In this document: in pieces, positions 47,180 to 58,600 of the stretch
Layout of the letters: every line of letters starts with the position of its first letter
Position numbering within the stretch: position 1 is the stretch's first letter
From: Nymphaea colorata
Lineage: Eukaryota > Streptophyta > Magnoliopsida > Nymphaeales > Nymphaeaceae
Direction of reading: 5' to 3'
Assembly (NCBI RefSeq): GCF_008831285.2
Contig: NC_045141.1
Coordinates: forward strand, 13,998,106-14,062,105
DNA length: 64,000 nucleotides
The notes under the pieces: generated by a model
Told to the model about the DNA's origin: nothing
The model's input: only the letters and a program-made list of their open reading frames with translations
The model's database searches: none
Translations under genes and position numbers: made by a program

Positions 47180-48182
47180 GGTTTAAGGGAGGGAGACGGG
47201 CAAGGGAGCTACCTACTGGGGTGGGGTTTGGAGGAGTCTGGAGTTGGGGAGGGCGTTGATTAGAAAGCAAGCACAACGAACCGAGCAGGCATTTTGGGGC
47301 TAGACGAGCTCGAACCGATGTTGTCCACAATAACAGTGTCGCGTCCGTATCGGTTTTCTCCCTGGTATCATATTGCTCTATTTTACCTTTAAAAAAATAA
47401 TTTAAATTGATTTTAAAAAAAAATTGAAAAGAAGAACTTGCATCGAGCTTGTATCGTGTTGTCTAGGAGCTAATACGATAAGTATCGGTCGATACACGCC
47501 GATACAAAATATGAACCGGGTCGACTCTTGTATCGGTCGGGTTTGTGGACCCTTGCAACATGCGCGTCAGCGTGAGACAAGAGCGCGTTTGGGAGTCGAC
47601 GGATCTTAAATTTTTGTGCTTGACGTTAGCTTCACGACGGCGTCAATCAAAAACGCGTTTGGGTGAGTTAAGGTCATTAAAATTTGTGATCTTAAATTCC
47701 GGTGAAAGCCATATCTATATACGTGGTTCTACCCCAACAAATTGACCTGTCTTTAGATCACATAAAATCCCATCTTCGAGATCAACAAACATACCCTTAT
47801 GAAATCAATATTCTTGCTTGTATTACAAGTTTTTCTAGATGAGCCTTACCACATGCATTTTAGTCATAAAACCAGTAACTTTCATTCATTTGAAGTTATA
47901 TGCCCAATCAGTATTTTAATTAATGGGTTGTAGACTTTTTTATTTGAATTCTGACATAAGTGTAATAAATCTTGTAGTTTTCTCCATAATAGACTAACAG
48001 TTCTTCTTACAATTTTTTTAGAGAAGTTTGTGCACTCAGTTTATTTGACCATGGAACATAAGCTTTTAAAGTTGTTGGCAAAACCCTATAACTCTAAAAC
48101 AATGGCTTTCCACTTATTTCAAAGACTAGAGAAGAAAAATATTAATAACATTGAAAACAGTATTTCAATTTGACATAGGAAA

Positions 48183-48208
48183 TATATATATATATATAGA
48201 TACATGTA

Positions 48209-48252
<44 letters not shown>
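48183..48252. repeat. (AT)n(GT)n(GA)n compound microsatellite
   Basis: AT, then GT, then GA repeats about 400 bp upstream of the 124-residue gene. Confidence 0.9.
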
Positions 48253-48258
<6 letters not shown>

Positions 48259-48470
48259 ACAAAAGAAGAAGAAGAACAAAGCACCAAACATACAAAGGAA
48301 AAGGGGTTGAGATTGTTTAAGGTGGATATGAGATCCTCGGATCTTAAATCAGCTTCGGATCTAAGATCTTGGGCTATGAAACGCTAACATGCTAAGAAGG
48401 AGCGTCAGGTCTGAAACGTCTTTCCAGGAAACTACCTGCACAATTTCCCTTGCCTTCTGTCATACATAGC

Positions 48471-48480
48471 TATAAAAAGG
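48471..48480 (+). promoter_or_regulatory. TATA box of the 124-residue membrane protein gene
   Basis: TATAAAAAGG at 48471-48480 is a near-consensus plant TATA box. It lies about 165 bp upstream of the ATG at 48645, leaving a leader of about 135 bases without a better upstream start. Confidence 0.6.
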
Positions 48481-48644
48481 AAGTCTCTTCTTCCCCAAAT
48501 CGACCACAGGCGGGGCGAAAGATCTCACAGGTCAAGAAGTCGCCGTCGTCCCTTAAGGGCCTCTTTTCCTCTGCGTCTTCCTTCCTCTACGCAGAAGCAA
48601 AGGCCAACCTTGCATCCTGATCAACATCTTGCATCCTGATCAAC

Positions 48645-49019
48645 ATGGAAGGTTCGCTGCCGGAGCCATGGAACGCCTTCATACTTCTTACTCTCTTCCT
48701 CCTTTACGTCATCATGGCAGCCTCCATCTCCGTCTCGTCGTTCCTTCCCGAGAAATCGCCGTCGTCGGAGGCGCTGAAAGTGGTCACCCTCCCGGTCTCC
48801 ATCCTCCTCATGTACAACTATGGAATCAGGCTGTGGTCCATCCTCCCCTCCGAAGTCAAGTGGATGTCCTGGATCTTCTTCGGCACGGTCACCTTCGGCT
48901 CCCTCCTCCTGGTAGGCCTCTGCCTTAAGTACGGCCTCAGGGAACCCAAGGAGACCAAGGCACCGGCAGCCGCCAGCAAGGAGGGCCTCCACCAGTCCCT
49001 TCTCAACGCCACCGTTTGA
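48645..49019 (+). CDS. Uncharacterised 124-residue membrane protein
   Basis: A complete intronless frame with markedly GC-rich third positions, in contrast to the AT-rich surroundings. It starts MEGSLPEPWNAFILLTLFLL and has three hydrophobic segments, roughly residues 9-32, 45-65 (VVTLPVSILLMYNYGIRLW) and 74-95 (WIFFGTVTFGSLLLVGLCLKYGL), then a short charged tail rich in Lys, Ala and Glu. I do not recognise the family. The start is the first ATG after the TATA box and its leader. It is divergent from the acidic-tail gene and converges on the CobW gene. The codon bias and clean frame argue that it is real; function unknown. Confidence 0.8.
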   Translation: MEGSLPEPWNAFILLTLFLLYVIMAASISVSSFLPEKSPSSEALKVVTLPVSILLMYNYGIRLWSILPSEVKWMSWIFFGTVTFGSLLLVGLCLKYGLREPKETKAPAAASKEGLHQSLLNATV

Positions 49020-49860
49020 TCGGACTGTTACCGCTGCTCCCTGATTTTCTCTATCTACGCGTTGTTTTTCTGTTCTTCAATATGCCTTGTATATAGAATC
49101 TTTGATTAGGTTTTCTACTCCTTGCTTTTTAATGTTTCACTTTATTGGCAATGAAATATATGAACCGTCAACTTGGAGCGTCTGCGAAAATTCCAGAAAA
49201 AGAAGAGAATGCGTTCATTGGCTTGTGATGTTTCGATTTTCTTTTGTTAACCATTTTCTAGTCGTATACATCAGAAGGTAGTTGTGCCATTCTGCAAGAA
49301 GCAACCTTGGCTCGTTAAAATTGAAACCAGGAACCTAAGTTTCATCAAATGCGAAATTGGATTTACTCGAAAGCTTGTTTCTGCTACTTTTAGTTTTTCT
49401 CCGGTATACTCGTCCGAAGTTTATTAAGTCGCAACAAAATAGCCATAAACAGTAAAAGTTTAAAACATTGTACGTATGCCAGTAATGGTCGTTCTTCCAT
49501 ACTGCCAATGTCCAACCATTTCCTCCTTAGATAGGAGACGAGATTGCTCTTATTGTATACCATCTGCGATTCTGCATGCATGATATGCTGCCATTTCCTG
49601 AATACAACCTTCGAGATATGCATCCATCAGTTGGCAGGAGACTGTTGATCTTCAAATGCTAGAAATGCCATGCAGCAATATCGTTCTAAGAAGAAGTCTT
49701 TTTGTCAGCCCACTAACATGTGGGTTTCTCTTGAACAAATGCTCGAACACTGGAATATTTACTAGCACCCAAAAGTATGAACCTGCGGCAAACAGAGAGA
49801 GAAACAGAGAGCTGGCCACTACCTCTACAGAAGTATCGAACACCAGGGCAAGGGCAATCC
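49020..49860. other. Spacer between convergent genes
   Basis: It probably contains the 3' untranslated regions of the 124-residue membrane protein gene (left) and the CobW gene (right, minus strand). No further gene or dispersed repeat is seen. Confidence 0.6.
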
Positions 49861-50420
49861 TTATTGCAGTAGGCAGGCTGTGAAACCCTCTTCTATAGCC
49901 TTGGCATCCAAATTTTTTCCTATGAAAACAATCTTGTTTATTCTTTTCTCTTCTGGGGCCCATGGTCTGTCAGGTGATCCTTGAAATATATCATGAACTC
50001 CCTGTTCCACAGCAAATTACATGAAGCTTCAGAAGGTTTCTGTAATCAAAATAGCTAGGACTTGAACAAAAACAAAAGAGCAATAATGCCGTGAAGCAAT
50101 AACAACAGTATCTGGACAGACTGATGATGATGCCTAGACTGAAAAGCCAAGGTGAAGCGCTACATTAAGTTGATCATTTGTTAGTCTTTAATAGTGTTTT
50201 TATAATAGGAAAAAATGAATAACCCACGTAGCATCATCTTTTTTATAACAAGAAAATCCACATTTTTTATCAAAACAACTTTAACCAAAGCATGTTTTAT
50301 ATCAAAATACTTTTTACAAATATATTAAGATGTTTATATTTTATTTAAAATAATTTTTTAACCAAAAATTAAAGGGTTTGGTTTTTATCCCTGGCCTAAG
50401 TGTCTGCTTTCTACCAATTG

Positions 50421-50494
<74 letters not shown>

Positions 50495-53400
50495 GAGTCC
50501 AAAGACTGAATTTTCCAAGTCTCTTTCCCTCCTCAATCCTAAGGTGAGGAGGACAGTTGTGAAAGCAAAAATCTTTAAAACAAAAGAGAGAGAGACGAAA
50601 GACGGGTTGAAAAAACAGTCCCAAATGGGAATAGTTGAACTCATTCCCTCATATATATATATATATATATATAATTGAATGAGGACTCTAGAAGAGCCAC
50701 CCAGCTCACTCATGAGGACCATGTGATCCATCATGGTAGACAGTTGCAAGAAAAATAAGGAGAGAAAGATAATGGACATTTTGTCATCTAGTATTAGTTT
50801 ACACTTTTTTTTTCATTGTTTTTCAGTCAACTATCCATCACGATAGATCCAACCGCCCTCATGAGTGAGCTGGGTAACTCTGATACCAGAGTCACTATTC
50901 ACTTATATATATATATATACACACACACAACACAGTGGGGAACTAAATAAAACCAGCCTCAAATAAGGAAGAGAAAAAATATATTAGATGGGTAGAGAGG
51001 AGAGGGACTGCGAACCAGTTTTGACTGGTTGAAACCTATATATACACATGAATATAGATATGCATTCTTTGTAGACATATTTGTATTTCTTTATAAAATA
51101 TATTTGTATTTCTGCTTCTCTGTGTCTTGCTTGGCTGATAATGATCAGCCTTTCTGTTAGCCTCACTGCTGAGGAAGCTGTTTTACTGGGTTCCCTTTAT
51201 GGTTCAGGAGGTGAAGGTTAAATTCACACAATTCCAAAATGGAAATGGTGGGTTCTGGCAGAGCTCAAGAAGGCTGCTGGTAATCACTCTGAGTTGTTTT
51301 GGGGATGTCAATTGATTGGCACGGTGAGTTTTCAGGATAGGATGCTTTCTAGAGAGGTGATTGGGATTCTAAGAGGAGATTATGTTGGCAGTATCATTGT
51401 TTTTCTGTTCTGGTTTAGTTTTGCTTTACGGGCGATCTTGTATGTTCTTTCATTCATCAATTCTCATATTCTTCATTTTTTCAACAAAATCGGGTTCCCT
51501 CTGCGATGGTTCACTTATTTTAAACATGTATTTAAAAATGGGGAGAGAAAACCCAGTCTACATTAAATTTTTAGTTACCAACCTGTGTCCAACTTCCAAT
51601 TTTGACAACTTTAAGGTAGTAAAAGTGTCAACTGTTAAGTCAATGAAGACATGGTTCAGTTTTCAATATTATATTTCATTTCATTTTTTTCCCATATGTT
51701 TTTCTTGGTTAAAAGAGAATATTGGCTCCTCATTAGCTTGCTTCCAAATCCTCATTTTGCTTCTCATTCAGTACCTTTTTCTAGTTCAATTGTCAAGCAG
51801 CTACCAGTTTGAATATTAATTCATTGCGAGCAATACCAGCCCTTCTACTTCCTAATATTTTTAATGTCATTTCTGCATTTCTCCCTTAAGCTTCCTAGTT
51901 TGACAACTTTATCGACACAAACTTGATTAGATAGCAAGTCCAACTTGTATCATTGGATAGATGTACCATACACACCTGAAAAACAAATCTCTCGTTCAAG
52001 CCATCAACAGAAAGAAGGCCTTTCATTCGATAAATGTCATCACTGCGCTCCAGCAGTAGGGTCCCCAACCAAATATTTGCCTGCCAAAGGAAAAAAAACA
52101 CCATGTATAGGCAAGTGAAGATCTGAGATACGATATAAGATTAAACAATTTATGATTCCCATATATTAGAAATTTTGTGACAAGCTCCTGCTTTACTAAA
52201 CATAACGAGAAAATGACAAAATGTAACAAACTGCTAATGTTTCAAAGAACAAATGAAAGAAGGTGACCATGGAAGCAGTAGGATATCCAAACAGCTGATG
52301 AAACGTTGTGAAGAAACAAAAATGACAATAGGGAACTTTTAAAGTAAAGAGGCAGACCTTATTTAGATCCAAATTTCCCTCGCAAACTATGCTGACAGAT
52401 GAAACACCTGGATCATGTATATGATCATGTGCATGATCATGTGCATGATTGCTTGCATGGTGCTCTGTGAGAAAAAGATTTAACCAGAAAACACTTTTAG
52501 CCACTCCATAAAATAGCAGCCCTTTAAAAAGGGAATTAAGGGCATATAAATGGGGGAATTTATAAAGTTGCCATCTAAAACAAAATTAATCAGTATAAAA
52601 ATCATGTGGAATGTCTTCATTCACAGCACTACAAGATGAAAAACTTAGATTGAGACATGGAATGGAGACAAGACAAACTCTTAGATCTCTGAAACATATC
52701 TGATTAGAGCTAATAAAACATTACCTTGTTACCGTGACTGTTTCATATTGCAATAACTAAAGTGTCTTGAATTTCATGAGGACTTGCAAAATTTCATTGA
52801 GCACTTTGTTCAATAAGAGTATCTAGATGATAACATCTCCTTGTGCTCTGTTCAGTGGATTAGCATAGTCACAAATACACAACCAACAGTTTTGGCACCT
52901 TTAGGGATGTTTGAGAGGTGTGGACGGGATGTCATGAGAGTCATGCGATACTCCATCTAAGAACTCCATCAGATGATAAGGTGTCCATGACACCCATTTT
53001 CTGTTGCACTTGAAGGGGGTGACATAAATAATGCAGAAGTTCAATAAAAAATGTGACTGACTGATCCTGACATTCAGTCACATGTTTGTTTCATGCTTTG
53101 TACTTCTGACATGGCCTGTCTCATAATTACATTTGGAGACACTCCGTTCAGCCATGCAGCAGAGCCCTTATCTCCAAACTCGTTGATTCCTATTGAACCA
53201 TTTTTAAGTCAAATTTTTAAGTGCAAGTGGGACGTGAAACTAGTAGGTCAGTACATGTCTTAAAAATTAAAACACATCCAAGAATCACCATATCTGCTAT
53301 GCACTACACGTAGTTCATTATTTGTAGTCATCTTTTCATTTTTTAGGGGCCATTAGAAACTGTTCTGGTCATGTGCACCAATAAGAGGGGTCAGCTTCCT

Positions 53401-55639
53401 TTAGGCATTAGCAAACCCCTTATCAGTAAGGACTTTAGAGCCTGGGCCTCCTCTCCAATCATCTAGTCTTTTTCCCTCTGCAGTTTAAGAAGCCCATCAA
53501 TTAGTGTCAAACTGTCAATGGTTAAGAACAAGCCCTAAAATTTTACTGAACTTGTATTCATCTATATCCAAAGGCAAGTGAATTACAAATATATTGCAAG
53601 TAAACAGATTCAGAGTGTCAGCCTGGCAACCATAGCATGTAACAGGGCTATTTTTCCTTCTGTCTCATTCTTTAAATTGGCTTATTTGTTATTATCTCAT
53701 CTCACTGAAATAAATAATTCGATTTTGATTTACTGGCACAAGTGTTTATGCCTGTATCACTGTATGGCACTTCGCTAGTGCACAAGTCCATCAATATGAA
53801 TGAGAAAGAGGTGCTTAGATTATTTGTTTGATTATTTATCGCTTCTTTTTTAATTCCTGACCTTAATTATTGATGATTTTACAATATCAATGCCATAAGA
53901 AGATGCTCGATAAATAACAGAGAAGAGTCAGTCAATTTGTTGAATCCTGACCATGTTCATGTTCATGCTTGTCATGATGATGATGATTGGGATCATCACA
54001 GTGGCCATGGCAATGATCATGATCAGAGTGGTCCTCCGGCTCTTCAGCATTTACAACACTTTCAATCCTGTAATGTCAAAGTAACAGTGTCATTGGCCAG
54101 GAAGCAACCTAGAGAGAGTTATAAACCAAGTAAATAAGATTTAAAAGAAACGAACAAGAGAAAAACATGCATGTGCAAATACCATTGAAGTCACTAATAC
54201 ATAATATCTCTAGGGGAACTTGAGGCCAGTCTGCCAAAAGAACTACTTTTACATATATGCTGAAACTAACCATGTACAGCTTGAGATCATGTAGACTGGA
54301 TTTTCCTATCGTTTCTTGAATCTCTTCATTGCTCATAATAACCATAGACCAATACCTACCATGTAGACATATTCACTGCCTCATACATAAAAGGAAAGGT
54401 TTTTTTTTTTTTACACCTCTCTGAATCACTTCAGAACTCTTCAGTTTGTGTTTGCCTCAACCAAACTATTTCTTTGTCTTCTGACCTGGAGTTCTACACA
54501 AAAATGCTCTTTCATGTCATACGTGCATGTGCAACAGTATAATGTTGTTATAGGGGAGAAAAATTCAAAGACAAGTAGATAAGTTGCAGGAGATCAGAGA
54601 TCGAGCTGTGTCCTTCACAAAGAAGGACCAGCTGGTGTACTTTCTTAATAGCAAAGGAAGGGTGGCTAGAGGATTTCATATTGGACAATTAGAACAACGT
54701 TCCAGAAAATGTATGGCCCGAATTAGCAAATCCTATATATCCAAAAAGCTGGCCACCTCCCTAGTTAGTTTTAGAAAAAAAATGTAAGACAACAGATGGT
54801 GCCTAAGCCAAATGGTTCATCTTAAGACCACAATCAGAAGAATAGATCTTGCAGATAGAGGGTGCAGTTTATGGAGGAGATGCGTGGCCTTATTGCCATT
54901 TTTTAAGCAACTGAAGCACAAAAAGGAAAAGAATAGCTATCTGGTATTGTTTTCTGCGTTGAATTCCCTTGCCATCTTCTTGGCTTGAAATGTAGAAAGA
55001 CCAAATATAGAACATGGCCTTTTTCTTTTTCCCATTTGAGGTGATTTTTCTCTTGTAACAGAAAAGAATGTGATACAGCCAACAGTTTGAGAGAGAGAGA
55101 GAGAGAAAGAGAGAAACTGTCGATTAACTAGCCCTAATCTCCATAATAAAGAGGTCAGGGCTGAGGTAGAAAGTTTGCAAATTACTTCAATGGAAAATAA
55201 GAAAAAGTCCATAGAGAACCTATTTTTAAATATTTCAGAAACTAAAACTTTCTAATTCAACAGAATGCTTTAGGATTCACTTTGTTCCGTTTAACGTGTT
55301 CACTTCAGGAAGATAGGATGAACCAACACAACAGACACCCAAGATCCACAAGTCTGGATAGAGACCTCGGGGGTAAAACCAAAATCAGAACTTCCCTGAT
55401 GGGATGACTTCCACGTTATCAGTCTAGACTCTAAACTTAGGATAGAGTTGAGAGAACCACAAGTTCAGTTGCCTTTCCAAACACCAAATTTGGCATCTTA
55501 CTTTTAGTCAGAAAGAAATACACACTTCTTGCGGAGGCACATGGCCACATTCTTCTCTTCAGGCACCACAAGAAAGAACTCATGCTCTAGCAACATAGTA
55601 AATTATCTAAAAGTAAATATTTTGGCAATTAAACTACTG

Positions 55640-55698
<59 letters not shown>

Positions 55699-58600
55699 CA
55701 GATTGAAGAAAAGAGGAGACGAGAGAGAGAGATGTTGCGATAGGAGAGAGACAGAGAGAGCCAAAAGAGATATCCATTAATGTAACCCTAATCTCCTTTA
55801 AAAGAGATTAGGGCAGGCGGTACACACTTTACAAAAAAAGTCCAACAACTATAAGGAAATATTTAAAGACATCCTCCTTAACTTTCTAATATTTCAGAAA
55901 TACTCTTTAACATATATTATGCAATATCTGATGATACAGATTCAAAACAAAGTATAGATTGTCCTGGTCCAAGACAATCATAATAAGACTATAGCTGCAA
56001 ACCTTAGATCTCAGTCAAACCAATGGCATAGAAACTAGAAATATATTTAAGACAACTACTAGTCTGCTAGGAAAAAAAAAAATGAACATATCCCAAGAAG
56101 CAACAGTAGGAAACTGAACCTTTCCAAGTCAAATCCTCCAATTCCAAGAACATAATCCAAGTCTACTTTGCCATACTCTGTTCGCTTGAGTGAAGCCATA
56201 CCATTAATATTCTAGACATATGAAAACAAAAGAATAATTATTCAAAACTTCCTAGAAACGAGCACATGAAAACAATTACAGAAAGAATCAATGTGTTTTA
56301 TAATGACCTTTACTCGCTGAACTAAGGAAGAAAGCTCTTGCTCACCAACCAAGTCAATCTGGTCGTAATGAAAACACATTTAGTAATTACTCGAAGTGGT
56401 TCCAACCCATAGAGAAGTCTTGAAGAGAAAAAAACCTGACATTGGAAGAACTTCCAAGCAACAATGTTGACCTCAACAAAGAACTAATAAAAAAGAAAGG
56501 AACCCAAATTCTCCAAGTCCCAAGTACTATATCCAAAACAATTTTTTCCAAGTGTAGAATAGAAGCATAAGTTAAATTCATGCTACTGAATAAACCCATT
56601 CTTTCAAGCAAATCTTCATGTAATGAACCACACCTTGTTCAATATGATACGATCAGCATATGCAATTTGTTCAACTGCTTCATTCACTACACCTTTTGGT
56701 TTTACTTCATCCAAATGGATGCCTGCATGTTTTGCATCAACCAGAGTAACTACGCCATCCAACTTGACATCATTAAAAAGTCTGTCCTCTGAGTAGAAAG
56801 TTTGAATGATAGGGGCTGGATTTGCAAGGCCTGTAAAGAAGCAATATAAGGAAGCCCCATGTCAAAACAGAAGAAAAACAAGACACGCTCTAGATTGAAC
56901 TAAATAATACCTAACAAAATCAGCTCCGAGAAGGAATAAACAAAACCAAAACCAAGATGCAACTATGTGCCAAAGTCATAGAGGACATGAGGAATAAACT
57001 CATAATTAGGTTTTCAACCAGACGATCCTGCTTTCTTTTCCGTTTTCTGTTTTTTTCAAAGGAAAGAAAGGAAAAGTCCTTTTTTTTATTCTGAATTGAC
57101 ATAACACCTGTCAAAAATGAGTAAAGAACTTCTATAAATGTCTGTTATGTGTGCCCATAACCAATCTCATGAGTTCAAAATTTATAATCTGGTCATCTAT
57201 GAATGTTGTCTACCAATACTGTCACACCCCAAATTCTCACCCAATATTTTTTTTTCCTTTAAGGTGCTCAGCAGACATAAACTGTTGGCGGTGTGACAGA
57301 CTCAAAAACATTGTATAAACACATAAAGCTTAGACCACAAACTAGGCTTTCCATTTCATCTATACAAAGCATATATATAGACACCTTATACAAAGACACC
57401 AAAATCCAAAATAAAAAACTTCAATCTCAAAGGACACAACTGTTCTTGCACCCAAAGGATATACAAATTGAAAAATGGTATTGTGAAAGAATCATACTGT
57501 GGGATGGTTAAAATTGGCAAGATCACATAGGTGAGCAGTCTAAGGCCTTCAAAAGAAACTTGTATTTAGTCATACTTAGTGAAGCTGGGTTGGGGGCCTG
57601 GTTGCTTAAACTGCGAGACTGTCGAGTATAAAAGAAAAACGCTTAGGTAATGTGAGATACGTCATTGTAGTCTAGGAGAGAAGTATGCCAAGCGGTTCTA
57701 GAGTAAATGAATTGACATGGTGTATGAGGAATGACGTGCACTAAATGTGTGCCTTGAGTAGTAACTGGGCTTGTACTGAAACCTGTTTGAGGGGGACACA
57801 CCTTTGTATGTATGAATGAATGTTTGAGTGAATTGTCATAGAGTGATTGAATGAACAAGTATAATGGAATATGGTTTACCCCATGTAGTATGTGATTGGT
57901 ATGATCACTATGTTTTATCTGAAATCTCATTCCCCTGATAAGTTCAATTTGGAAATTATAAAGATTGGTGTGGCCAATGACATAAGTTGCAGGTGTGATA
58001 CATGTACAAGCCTGTTGCAAAATTTATAATCTGGCCATTAATGAATGTTGTCTAGTATGAACCAAATTTCCTTGTCGGGTGTCAAACATTTTAGCTCCCA
58101 AGTTTTTTTATTGCACCTTCTTCCATGTTATTGATAATTACATTTTTTCAATTTATATGTGGGAGAGAAGTAAAATAGTCCAAATAGAGTTTGACATAGT
58201 ATGACAGAAGACAATTTGCTGACTGGCAGTACATGTTAGCCCTTAAAAGTTAAAAGTGGTTCAAATGGAAATGGATTTGCACCTGGTACCAATAAGTCAA
58301 CATGGGGTATATCCATATCAGCATTGTGCAAAAAATAGCTGGACTAAATAATGATTTTCATTTGCTAAAGCTTGATTTATTTTAGTATATGCAGAGTGCA
58401 CACATGCATCAGACATATTTATCATATGAACCTATCAGTTTCCAAGCAGTGAGAGAAAGATTCATTATTACCACAAGAGGGCTGAAAGCTCTTAAAGTAA
58501 GTTCTAGTGAAGATGGATCTGCAGTTGGTTCCACTGACTCGATGTTGGGTATTTTGCATATGTTATGAAATAGCTGGAATAGACAATGGCTTTCATTCAC

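Larger units (their letters stand above)
46849..48644. other. Divergent upstream region between two genes
   Basis: The left part (46.98-47.25 kb) is CT-rich on the minus strand and probably holds the leader exon of the acidic-tail gene (donor CGAACG|GTACC near 46984), including a (GA)n tract at 47142-47176. At 47330-47545 there are several GTATCGG and CGATAC words typical of a decayed repeat. The rest is AT-rich with an (AT)n/(GT)n/(GA)n tract (48183-48252). The promoter of the 124-residue membrane protein gene follows. Confidence 0.5.

Noticed and set aside
46914-47330. 138-residue frame upstream of the acidic-tail gene
   Set aside because: It can be joined in frame to the next exon, but it is low-complexity Ser/Leu/Pro sequence from CT repeats. 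The ATG at 46848 gives the more ordered start.
57220-58019. Solo LTR with TG...CA ends
   Set aside because: The flanking 5-mers differ (AATAC versus AAATT), so no target-site duplication supports it.
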